Of a stretch of 33,201 bases of DNA, positions 15,883-23,339 are shown in pieces (the first letter of the stretch is position 1; each line of letters opens with the position of its first letter). The translations under genes were made by a program, and so were the position numbers. The DNA is taken from positions 1 to 33,201 of the forward strand of contig CAKVIS010000017.1 in assembly GCA_934754415.1 (NCBI GenBank), in the 5' to 3' direction. The notes beneath the pieces were generated by a model that saw nothing but the letters and a program-made list of their open reading frames with translations, was not told the DNA's origin and made no database searches. Source of the DNA: an uncultured Bulleidia sp. (lineage in GTDB: Bacteria; Bacillota_I; Bacilli_A; Erysipelotrichales; Erysipelotrichaceae).

Positions 15883-17301
15883 CATGCGAATCACATGATT
15901 TTCCTGTATCAGAATCAGAGATGGATCTGATTTTGAAGCCTCTGTCATCCTTTCTGAAAAACCACTTTTACTGAATATTCCATAAATAATGGTATAGTCC
16001 TGAAAAGAAGAATATATCTCTGTAGAGTGGGATACTTTACCTTTTAGTTCATGATATACATGGATATCCACTTCTTTTGTATGGAATTTACACTCTCCGA
16101 CAAAAAGACGCTTATTTTGATGTTCTACAGCCATAATATCGATTTCAGTATCACTGTTCAAATCATTTTGCCAATAGGAACCAATGCGTGAAGGAATAAA
16201 GTCTATTTCTTTTGTTTTGCACATATGCAGAAAGATGTCCTTACATATATCTTCATAGGCAAATGCGACAAATTTTGTATAGAAGTCTTTATGCATTTCA
16301 TCCAGAACAATCTGAGTATTATCCAGTTCCAGTTCGCCTTTGAAAGGATATACATATCTGAACCAGAAACGCATAAAATTATCTGCAATAAAATATAAAC
16401 CTTTTCTTGAACGCTCCGGGTTCTTTTCAGTGAGTGGAGTTCTTTTCTCAATAAAACCTAAATCTGTCAATGTGGCAAGATACGGAGAAAGAGAAGAAGT
16501 TTTTTCTCCCATGGCATTAGCAAGTTTACCCAGTTTGTGGTTTCCATCCGCAATCATCTTGATAATCGAAAAATAATTGATGGCATTCATGGATTCACTT
16601 TTTAAAAGAAAATAGGGTTCTTCGTAAAGAAAGCCATTTTTGGATAAGATGGTTTCTTGAATCTGTTCTGGAAGGGTCTGCACATCGTTGAAAAAATCAA
16701 GATATTTCGGAACTCCACCGGTAATAGCGTATTGAGCAACGGCGTCTTCAAAGGAAAGATTCTGAGAAGCATAAACTTCTGTGAAGCTTAATGGTGAAAG
16801 GCGAATTTGAGAAGTTCTTCTGCCATATAAAGGGCTGTCGTAAGATAGAGCGTATTTTTGCATCATACCAATAAAAGAACCACAAAGTATTAACATGACC
16901 TGACTGTTTTTGAGTATTTCATCCCATGCGGTCTGCAAAATGGAAGGGAAGGCAGGATTGGTTTTGACAAGATATGGAAACTCGTCAATCACAAGTACTT
17001 TTTTCTCTCCCGGTTTATATTCTGCCACCAGCTGAAACAAGTCTATCCAGTCAGTAAAGTTGGCTTTCTGGATAAGAGGATTATGCGTGGCACGAGCAAT
17101 AGTGCCTGCAAATCTCTTCATGCTTTGTGCTTCCATTTCTTCTGTGGCCAGATAATATATGCCTGTTTTGTCTTTTAAGAATTCTTTGATTAAAGTTGTT
17201 TTCCCTACACGTCGTCTTCCATAAATGACAACGAAGCTTTCGTTCTTTTTAAATTCTTTGTTGAGATTAGCAAGTTCGGTTTCTCTTCCTATAAATTTCA
17301 T
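15871..17301 (-). CDS. AAA ATPase with winged helix and DUF234 nuclease-like domain
   Basis: A 476-residue member of the archaeal-type AAA ATPase/DUF234 family. Walker A is GRRRVGKT (28-35) and Walker B VLVIDEFPYL (D106, E107); the GRRRVGKT and DEFPYL forms are characteristic. A winged-helix segment follows (about 236-290). The C-terminal DUF234 part contains EIDIMAV (D388) and FVGECKF (E403, K405), matching a PD-(D/E)XK nuclease core. Functions of this family are poorly known; mobile-element or defence links have been proposed. SD AGAGG is 8-9 bases before the ATG. Upstream palindromic repeats may be its operator. Confidence 0.85.
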   Translation of the reverse strand: MKFIGRETELANLNKEFKKNESFVVIYGRRRVGKTTLIKEFLKDKTGIYYLATEEMEAQSMKRFAGTIARATHNPLIQKANFTDWIDLFQLVAEYKPGEKKVLVIDEFPYLVKTNPAFPSILQTAWDEILKNSQVMLILCGSFIGMMQKYALSYDSPLYGRRTSQIRLSPLSFTEVYASQNLSFEDAVAQYAITGGVPKYLDFFNDVQTLPEQIQETILSKNGFLYEEPYFLLKSESMNAINYFSIIKMIADGNHKLGKLANAMGEKTSSLSPYLATLTDLGFIEKRTPLTEKNPERSRKGLYFIADNFMRFWFRYVYPFKGELELDNTQIVLDEMHKDFYTKFVAFAYEDICKDIFLHMCKTKEIDFIPSRIGSYWQNDLNSDTEIDIMAVEHQNKRLFVGECKFHTKEVDIHVYHELKGKVSHSTEIYSSFQDYTIIYGIFSKSGFSERMTEASKSDPSLILIQENHVIRMKQE

Positions 17302-17326
17302 ATAACGCCTCTTTTATATAAAACAG

Positions 17327-17380
17327 TTTATCATAAAAAAATTTATCATAAATCAATTTATATTAATTGACGATAAATTT
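17327..17380. repeat. Two identical 11-base palindromes plus a third related arm
   Basis: TTTATCATAAA occurs at 17327-17337 and 17342-17352, a period of 15 bases. Each copy is itself a 5-1-5 palindrome. A related arm, GATAAATTT, at 17372-17380 faces the second copy across an AATT-rich centre. The array lies directly upstream of the ATPase gene and is a likely protein-binding site. Confidence 0.6.
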
Positions 17381-17405
17381 TCACCTGATTTTCAGAGTAC
17401 ATCTT

Positions 17406-17434
17406 TTGACATATACCCCCTGGGGGTATAGTAT
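17406..17434 (+). promoter_or_regulatory. CsoR operator embedded in the copper operon promoter
   Basis: The -35 is TTGACA (17406-17411). The -10 is TAGTAT (17429-17434, 17-base spacer) or TATAGT (17427-17432). Between them lies the dyad TATACCCCCTGGGGGTATA (17412-17430), with 9-base arms around one central T. This matches the C-rich/G-rich pseudo-palindrome bound by CsoR-type copper sensors, so bound apo-CsoR would block RNA polymerase. Confidence 0.85.
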
Positions 17435-17454
17435 GTGTGCGTGAGGGAAAACAT

Positions 17455-17760
17455 ATGCGTGGAAAATGTCCTGTATGTACAGAAAGACATGTACAGAGGG
17501 AAAAAGATAAGAAACAGAAATTATTGGTTCGTCTGAAAAAGATTGAAGGTCAGATTCGTGGTATCCGCAAAATGGTAGAAGAAGATGTGTATTGTCCGGA
17601 CATTCTGATACAGGTATCTGCTGTACAAAGTGCTCTGAACAGTTTTAATAAGGAACTGCTGGCAATGCATATCAAAGGATGCGTGATGGAAGACATTCAA
17701 CAAGGTGACACAGGGGCGATTGATGAACTGGTGACAGTGCTTCAAAAACTGATGAAGTAG
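17455..17760 (+). CDS. csoR: Copper-sensing transcriptional repressor CsoR
   Basis: A 101-residue all-helical repressor of the CsoR/RcnR family. The Cu(I) ligands C47 (VYCPDIL), H72 and C76 (MHIKGC) are in the canonical C-H-C arrangement. An extra CPVC motif sits at residues 5-8 near the N-terminus. RLKKIEGQIRGIRKMVEED is the signature first helix. Copper binding releases it from DNA. ATG 17455 is chosen because GAGGGA lies about 7 bases upstream; the in-frame GTG at 17437 lies at the expected transcription start. The CsoR box just upstream and copA 12 bases downstream confirm the role. Confidence 0.93.
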   Translation: MRGKCPVCTERHVQREKDKKQKLLVRLKKIEGQIRGIRKMVEEDVYCPDILIQVSAVQSALNSFNKELLAMHIKGCVMEDIQQGDTGAIDELVTVLQKLMK

Positions 17761-17772
17761 AAAAGAGGTTGT

Positions 17773-20547
17773 ATGAAACAATATATTGTGACAGGCATGA
17801 GCTGTGCGGCATGTCAGGCAAGAGTAGAAAAAGCAGTCAGTCATGTGGAAGGTGTGGATTCCTGTGTGGTATCCTTACTGACCAATTCCATGAGTGTGGA
17901 AGGTGATGTGGATCCTTCCAAAGTAATTCAGGCAGTAGAAGATGCAGGATATGGTGCAAGTGTGGAAGGAGAAGAAACTTCTTTGCATACACAGAGTGAA
18001 AAGCTGCGTAAACAGCAGGAAACTCTTGAAGACCATGAAACACCTGTATTGAAGAAAAGATTGTTATGGTCAGTGATTTTCTTATGTGCATTAATGTACA
18101 TTACCATGGGCCATAATATGCTTGACTGGCCTTTGCCACAATTCTTCAGACATAATCATATGGCGTTAGGATTAACACAGATGATTCTTGCCGGTGTTGT
18201 GATGGGCATCAATAAGAAATTTTTTGTATCAGGCTTTACATCGTTAGTACATAAAGCACCGAACATGGATACTCTTGTGGCTTTGGGATCAGGTGTTTCC
18301 TTTGTATGGTCTGTGTATGTACTGTATAAAATCACAGGCATGTATACACTTGGAGAAGATACGGAACTGATTATGGAGGTGTATCATAATCAGCTGTATT
18401 TTGAAAGTGCAGCGATGATACCAGCTTTGATTACCATAGGAAAATTGCTGGAAGCCATTTCCAAAGGAAAGACAACAAATGCTTTGAAAAGCTTATTACA
18501 GTTAGCTCCTAAGACTGCTGTGATTATGCGCAATGGTACAGAAACAGAAGTGGATATTGATGAAGTACAAAAGGGAGATACCTTTGTTGTAAAACCTGGA
18601 GAAAGTATTCCAGTAGACGGGGTGATTGTTTCAGGAGAAACTGCAGTCAATGAAGCTTCTTTAACAGGAGAAAGTATTCCTGTGGATAAAAAACCTGGAG
18701 ACAAGATTTCAGCCGCTACACTCAATACTTCAGGGTATATTACAGCCACTGCTACAAGAGTAGGGGAAGATACTACATTATCTCAGATCATTCAGCTGGT
18801 GTCCGAAGCGGCAGGTACAAAGGCACCTGTTGCTAAAATAGCAGATAAAGTTTCAGGTATCTTTGTCCCATCCATTATCGGTATTTCTCTTGTGGTTCTT
18901 GCAGGATGGCTGATGGCTGGTAAGCCATTTACCTTTGCCCTTGAAAGAGCCATTACGGTATTGGTCATCTCCTGCCCATGTGCTTTAGGACTTGCGACTC
19001 CTGTAGCCATTATGGTTGGTAACGGTGTCGGGGCAAAACACGGTATTCTGTTTAAAACCAGTGAAGCTCTGGAAGAAGCAGGCAAAGTGGAAATCATTGC
19101 CCTGGATAAAACAGGTACAATTACCAAAGGTGTCCCAGAAGTAAAGGAAATCTATGTATGCGAGGATTCAAGTAAAGAGGAAGTATTGCAGATTGCTTAT
19201 GGACTGGAAAGTAAAAGTGAACATCCTTTAGCCAAAGCGGTTGTAAGGTATGCAAAGGAAGAAAATGTACAGCAGGAAGAACTGACAGATTTTAAGGCTT
19301 TGGTGGGAAGTGGTGTACAGGGTAACCTGCATGGACATAGTGTACATGGTGGTAATGAAAAGCTGATCCGTACGTATGCCACTATTGCTGAAAATGTGCA
19401 GGCAACGGTAGAAAAATATCAAGATGAAGGAAAAACACCGTTATTCTTCGAAATGGATGGAAAGCTGAAAGGGGTTATCTTTGTGGCAGACAGTCTGAAA
19501 GAAGACTCTGTAGAAGCAATTTCCTGTATGAAATCCATGGGAATCGAAGTGGTGATGTTAACGGGAGATAATGAAAGAACTGCCAATGCCATAGGCAAAC
19601 AGGCAAAAGTCAGCACGGTGATTTCCTCAGTCTTACCGGATGGCAAACAGGCACATATTCAGCAGTTACAGAAAAAAGGCAAAGTTATGATGGTTGGAGA
19701 TGGTATCAATGATGCGCCGGCATTGATGAGCGCAGATATTGGGGTGGCTATTGGAGCAGGTACCGATGTTGCCATTGACAGTGCAGATGTAGTGTTAATG
19801 CAAAGCAGTCTGATGGATGCAGTGAAGGCAATTCGTTTATCCCGTAAAACTTTAAAGAATATTCATGAAAATCTGTTCTGGGCATTCTTCTATAATCTTA
19901 TCTGTATTCCATTAGCAGCAGGCCTTTTCAGCTATGAGATGAATCCTATGATTGGTGCTGCTGCCATGAGCTTATCCAGTTTTACGGTATGTATGAATGC
20001 ATTGAGATTAAATCTTGTAAATCTGAATTCTTCAAAACATGACACAAGATACACAGAAGAAACAGAACTGGTGGAACCTCAGGCAGACACATGCAGTGAG
20101 GAAGGTACTGCAGGAATCTCTGTGATTAAAATAGCAGGACTGGATAGTGAAAATGCACAGATGGTACTGGAGACAGTACAAAGTATTCCAGGAGTGAAAA
20201 CGGCAGAAGTGTTAAAAGACTACTGTGGCGTGCAGGTGGATTTTACGTGTGGATATAACATAGAAGATATACATAAGGCCATAAATGATTGCGGCCTTGT
20301 CTTTACAGGTATAGAAAAAGGAGGACAACAACCTATGGAAAAGACAGTGTTAGTGGAAGGGATGATGTGTTCCCATTGTGAAGCACATGTACAGAAAGCT
20401 TTGGAAAGCCTTGACGGCGTAGAAAAAGTCATCTGTAATCATGACGCAGGTACAGCGGTAATGACATTAAGCAAAGATGTCAGTGAAGCTGATGTACAGA
20501 AAGCTGTAGAAGAAGCTGGATATACCTTTAAAGGTATACAGGCATAA
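17773..20547 (+). CDS. copA: Cu(I) P1B-type ATPase with C-terminal CopZ-like domain
   Basis: A 924-residue copper exporter. An N-terminal HMA domain carries GMSCAAC (C11, C14). The ATPase core has TGES in the actuator, the membrane CPC (C401-C403), the phosphorylation site DKTGT (D445), the SEHPLAKA His-Pro motif and the GDGINDAP hinge. After the last membrane helices (about 757) come two further ferredoxin-like units. The first, about 778-848, looks like HMA but lacks CxxC. The second, 855-924, is a full HMA with GMMCSHC (C866, C869). Usual CopA proteins end soon after the last helix, at about 750-820 residues. An SD-like AAAGGAGG precedes in-frame ATG 20335 (M855), so a free CopZ-like chaperone may also be made. 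Confidence 0.95.
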   Translation: MKQYIVTGMSCAACQARVEKAVSHVEGVDSCVVSLLTNSMSVEGDVDPSKVIQAVEDAGYGASVEGEETSLHTQSEKLRKQQETLEDHETPVLKKRLLWSVIFLCALMYITMGHNMLDWPLPQFFRHNHMALGLTQMILAGVVMGINKKFFVSGFTSLVHKAPNMDTLVALGSGVSFVWSVYVLYKITGMYTLGEDTELIMEVYHNQLYFESAAMIPALITIGKLLEAISKGKTTNALKSLLQLAPKTAVIMRNGTETEVDIDEVQKGDTFVVKPGESIPVDGVIVSGETAVNEASLTGESIPVDKKPGDKISAATLNTSGYITATATRVGEDTTLSQIIQLVSEAAGTKAPVAKIADKVSGIFVPSIIGISLVVLAGWLMAGKPFTFALERAITVLVISCPCALGLATPVAIMVGNGVGAKHGILFKTSEALEEAGKVEIIALDKTGTITKGVPEVKEIYVCEDSSKEEVLQIAYGLESKSEHPLAKAVVRYAKEENVQQEELTDFKALVGSGVQGNLHGHSVHGGNEKLIRTYATIAENVQATVEKYQDEGKTPLFFEMDGKLKGVIFVADSLKEDSVEAISCMKSMGIEVVMLTGDNERTANAIGKQAKVSTVISSVLPDGKQAHIQQLQKKGKVMMVGDGINDAPALMSADIGVAIGAGTDVAIDSADVVLMQSSLMDAVKAIRLSRKTLKNIHENLFWAFFYNLICIPLAAGLFSYEMNPMIGAAAMSLSSFTVCMNALRLNLVNLNSSKHDTRYTEETELVEPQADTCSEEGTAGISVIKIAGLDSENAQMVLETVQSIPGVKTAEVLKDYCGVQVDFTCGYNIEDIHKAINDCGLVFTGIEKGGQQPMEKTVLVEGMMCSHCEAHVQKALESLDGVEKVICNHDAGTAVMTLSKDVSEADVQKAVEEAGYTFKGIQA
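20317..20337 (+). promoter_or_regulatory. Internal SD and start codon for a CopZ-like product
   Basis: AAAGGAGG (20317-20324) lies 10 bases before the ATG at 20335-20337, in frame with copA. Initiation here would give a 70-residue protein starting MEKTVLVEGMMCSHC, which has the size and fold of the copper chaperone CopZ. Confidence 0.55.
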
Positions 20548-20555
20548 GGAGAAGG

Positions 20556-20586
20556 AATCTGAAGGCATGTACTTTCAGATTTTTTT
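20556..20586 (+). terminator. Terminator of the copper operon
   Basis: AATCTGAA (20556-20563) pairs with TTCAGATT (20574-20581), extended by two weaker pairs, with a T-run to 20586. Confidence 0.85.
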
Positions 20587-20640
20587 CAGCAGCTTGTTTT
20601 GCTTAAGGAATGTGAATTCATTCTTACGTGACGTGTATCT

Positions 20641-20671
20641 TTGAATCAGTATCATAATAGTATGGTATTAT
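20641..20671 (+). promoter_or_regulatory. Promoter of the rrf2 gene with overlapping dyad
   Basis: TTGAAT (20641-20646) and TATTAT (20666-20671) are 19 bases apart. ATAATA (20654-20659) and TATTAT form a dyad around a 6-base centre. Its -10 arm position is typical of an autoregulatory operator. Confidence 0.4.
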
Positions 20672-20693
20672 AGAAACAGAAAGGTGACAGACT

Positions 20694-21149
20694 ATGCAAT
20701 TTAACTTGGAAACAGATTATGCCTTACGTTGTATGATGTATCTTGCAGAACATCAGGAAGAATGTATTTCCAGTGCAACTCTTGCCAGAACACAAGGGTT
20801 ACATTCCGTAGAACATGTACAGAAAGTACTGCGTAAATTACGTAACAGAGAACTGGTTAAAGTGAAACTGGGTGTTAATGGTGGATACTATCTTGGTAAG
20901 CAACCTGAAGAAATTACCGTATATGAAGTGTTAGACTGCATGGAGGAAACACTGTGTATTAACAGATGTCTTGAAGAAGATGAGTACTGCAGCAGATATG
21001 CCACAGAATACTGTCCGCTGCATAAGTACTACAATATCATACAGGCAAAGATGTATATCTTTTTTAAAGACATAACCCTCAGGGATCTTATAGAAGAAAA
21101 ATTTCCGGATATTCAGATAACGGTAAAGAAAGGTACAGAAAGAAAATGA
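20694..21149 (+). CDS. Rrf2 family regulator with candidate Fe-S cysteines
   Basis: A 151-residue winged-helix regulator. The Rrf2 start MQFNLETDYALRCMMYLA is typical, as is the wing segment KVKLGVNGGYYLGKQPEEITVYEVLD. The cysteines C92, C99 and C107 (with C82 and C88 nearby and H110 after C107) lie where IscR/NsrR-type members bind a [2Fe-2S] or [4Fe-4S] cluster, though with slightly wider spacing (x6, x7). It could therefore sense iron-sulfur status, oxygen or nitric oxide. SD AAAGGTG is about 7 bases upstream. Its stop overlaps the ATG of the deformylase-like gene (ATGA), which makes that gene its probable target or partner. Confidence 0.88.
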   Translation: MQFNLETDYALRCMMYLAEHQEECISSATLARTQGLHSVEHVQKVLRKLRNRELVKVKLGVNGGYYLGKQPEEITVYEVLDCMEETLCINRCLEEDEYCSRYATEYCPLHKYYNIIQAKMYIFFKDITLRDLIEEKFPDIQITVKKGTERK

Positions 21150-21547
21150 TCAGACCTGTTGTGAAAGATACCTTCTTTCTTCAGATTCCGTGTTCCAGAG
21201 CCTCCAGGGAGGATGAAGGTATCCTACAGGATCTGAAGGATACCTTACTGGCACATAAGGAATCCTGTGTGGGACTTGCGGCAAATATGATCGGGTATTC
21301 CAAATGCATGATCATTATTTCCCCGGGAATTGTGATGATCAATCCTGTGATTGTGAAAGCTTCTGGTGAATACAATACGGTTGAAGGATGTCTGTCTTTG
21401 CCAGGTACCCGCCAGACAAAAAGATATAAGAAGATTACTGTGCAGTATGAAGATGAACACTTTCATAAAAAAACAGGTGTGTACACCGGCAGTGTGGCAC
21501 AGATTATTCAACATGAAACAGATCACCTGCATGGAATATTGATTTAA
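21146..21547 (+). CDS. Peptide deformylase-like protein (short, altered motif 1)
   Basis: A 133-residue zinc/iron hydrolase of the peptide deformylase family, which removes the formyl group from new proteins. Motif 2, EGCLS (C82), and motif 3, HETDH (H123, E124, H127), are intact, so the metal site is complete. Motif 1 reads VGLAANM: the catalytic Gln of the usual G-x-G-x-A-A-x-Q is Met (M48). The protein ends soon after motif 3 and lacks the long C-terminal helix of full enzymes (150-190 residues). It may be a specialised paralogue rather than the housekeeping enzyme. It is translated in overlap with the Rrf2 gene. Confidence 0.82.
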   Translation: MIRPVVKDTFFLQIPCSRASREDEGILQDLKDTLLAHKESCVGLAANMIGYSKCMIIISPGIVMINPVIVKASGEYNTVEGCLSLPGTRQTKRYKKITVQYEDEHFHKKTGVYTGSVAQIIQHETDHLHGILI

Positions 21548-21550
21548 AGT

Positions 21551-21578
21551 AACAGTCATCTGAAAGTGACTGTTTTTT
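21551..21578 (+). terminator. Terminator after the deformylase-like gene
   Basis: AACAGTCA (21551-21558) pairs perfectly with TGACTGTT (21567-21574) and is followed by a T-run. Confidence 0.88.
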
Positions 21579-21586
21579 AACACGCA

Positions 21587-21615
21587 TTGGTGTTTTGAAG
21601 GTTTTACGGTAGAAT
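21587..21615 (+). promoter_or_regulatory. Promoter of the pilus-motor operon
   Basis: TTGGTG (21587-21592), a 17-base spacer and TAGAAT (21610-21615) are seen. It lies directly after a terminator and 35 bases before the PilB start. Confidence 0.5.
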
Positions 21616-21649
21616 ATACAGTGGATAAAAAGTACAAAAAGGTGAGAAT

Positions 21650-23338
21650 ATGAAAAACATGCGTCTGGGTGAAATGCTTGTACAAGCAGGGGCTTTAACA
21701 GAAGAACAGGTGAATGAGGCTTTACAGAAACAAATCGGCACAGGGAAAAGACTGGGTGCTGTTTTGATTGAAGAAGGCTATATTACAGAAGATCAGCTGA
21801 TTGATGTATTAAGAATGCAGCTGGGTATTGAGTTTATAGACCTCAATAAAACTAAGATTGATCCTGAAATGACAACCATTGTACCACGTAATATTGCCCG
21901 TACGAACAGGGTCGTACCTGTACGCATGTATAATAATAAATTATATCTGGCTATGGAAGATCCGCTGAACTTCCGTGCCATTGAAGCAGTAAAAGAAAAG
22001 ACAAGAAAGAAAGTGGTGCCGTTAATTGCTTACTCCAATGCCATCAGCCGTGCATTAAGTGTGGTATATGAAAATGAGGGTGCAGCTCTTGCCATGAAGG
22101 AAATGGCACAGGAAAGAAGCCTGACTATCGGAGAAAAGGTTAACGAACAGAAGGAAAAGGAAGAAGCTGCCAGTGCACCTACTGTCAAACTTGTCACAAG
22201 TATTCTGGAAAGAGCAGTGGCTGAAAAGGCCAGTGATATTCATATTGAACCAAGGGAAGAAGAAATGGTTGTCAGAATGAGAGTGGATGGTAAATTACAG
22301 CAGATACTCACCATTCCTAAAGAATTACAGTCTGCAGTCTTATCCAGATTCAAAGTTATGGGTTCCATGAATATCACAGAAAGAAGAATTCCTCAGGATG
22401 GAAGAGCCGTCATGCACAGAACCCAGGGTGAGGATATCGATCTTCGTCTGAACACCTTGCCTACCATCTTCGGAGAAAAACTCGTTATTCGTATTCTGTG
22501 GAGAGATGAGCAGACCCTGACACGTAAAGGTATCGGTATTTCAGAAGCAGATAACGGTAAGTTTGATAAGATTCTGCATAATACTTCAGGACTTATCCTG
22601 ATTGTGGGCCCTACAGGTTCCGGTAAAACAAGTACTTTGTACACCATGATTCGTGAACTGAATAAGCCGGATGTAAATATGATTTCTCTGGAAGATCCGG
22701 TGGAATTCCATATGGATGGAGTGACACAGGTTGCGATTAATGAAAAGGTTGGTTTGACCTTTGCGTCCAGTTTAAGAGCCTGTTTAAGACAGGACCCGGA
22801 TATTATCTGTGTAGGAGAAATCCGTGATGGAGAAACTGCAGAGATTGCCATGCGTGCTGCCATGACCGGTCATCTTGTATTATCTACTATTCATACAGAA
22901 GATACGATCAGTGCCATAGACAGATTAAAAGATCTTGGGGTGGAACCATATCTGATTGCGTCCAGTTTACGAGGAGTCATCTCTCAAAGACTTGTCAGAA
23001 AGATCTGCCCTAAGTGCAGAAAAGAAGTATCTCCAAATCTTTATGATGCTGAAATTGCAGGTATAACACATCCTGAAAAGTTCCATTTCTATAAAGGGAC
23101 AGGGTGCCCTATGTGCTTTGGTACAGGATACAGATCCCGTACAGGTGTTTTTGAAATCTTAACTATGGACGCAAGAGTCAGAGAAGCTATCTCCAAGGGA
23201 GCTAACAGTACAGAGTTGCGTAAAGTTATTACCCAAAGAGCTGACTTTACCTCCATGTTAGCCAATGCCAGAGGGCTGATTGAAACAGGTGTGACAACAG
23301 TAGAAGAAGTAGTACGTCAGGTGGTGAGCATTGACTGA
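21650..23338 (+). CDS. pilB: Type IV pilus/type II secretion assembly ATPase (PilB/GspE)
   Basis: A 562-residue hexameric ATPase that powers pilin polymerisation from the cytoplasm. The N-terminal MshEN/T2SSE-N domain is at about 1-145. The ATPase core has Walker A GPTGSGKT (320-327), the Asp box and Walker B DPDIICVGEIRD (382-393), and His boxes around TGHLVLSTIHT. The tetracysteine zinc site C453-x2-C456 and C486-x2-C489 is complete; it is present in PilB/GspE but absent from PilT. Length is normal. SD AAAGGTG is 7-8 bases upstream. It leads a pilB-pilT-pilC operon. Confidence 0.92.
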   Translation: MKNMRLGEMLVQAGALTEEQVNEALQKQIGTGKRLGAVLIEEGYITEDQLIDVLRMQLGIEFIDLNKTKIDPEMTTIVPRNIARTNRVVPVRMYNNKLYLAMEDPLNFRAIEAVKEKTRKKVVPLIAYSNAISRALSVVYENEGAALAMKEMAQERSLTIGEKVNEQKEKEEAASAPTVKLVTSILERAVAEKASDIHIEPREEEMVVRMRVDGKLQQILTIPKELQSAVLSRFKVMGSMNITERRIPQDGRAVMHRTQGEDIDLRLNTLPTIFGEKLVIRILWRDEQTLTRKGIGISEADNGKFDKILHNTSGLILIVGPTGSGKTSTLYTMIRELNKPDVNMISLEDPVEFHMDGVTQVAINEKVGLTFASSLRACLRQDPDIICVGEIRDGETAEIAMRAAMTGHLVLSTIHTEDTISAIDRLKDLGVEPYLIASSLRGVISQRLVRKICPKCRKEVSPNLYDAEIAGITHPEKFHFYKGTGCPMCFGTGYRSRTGVFEILTMDARVREAISKGANSTELRKVITQRADFTSMLANARGLIETGVTTVEEVVRQVVSID

Positions 23339-23339
23339 T

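Noticed and set aside
20608..20623. GAATG/CATTC dyad after the copper operon terminator
   Set aside because: Short arms in AT-rich DNA with no promoter elements at a useful distance.
22393..22863. 156-residue minus-strand ORF inside pilB
   Set aside because: Antisense to the Walker A and B region of PilB; no family resemblance.
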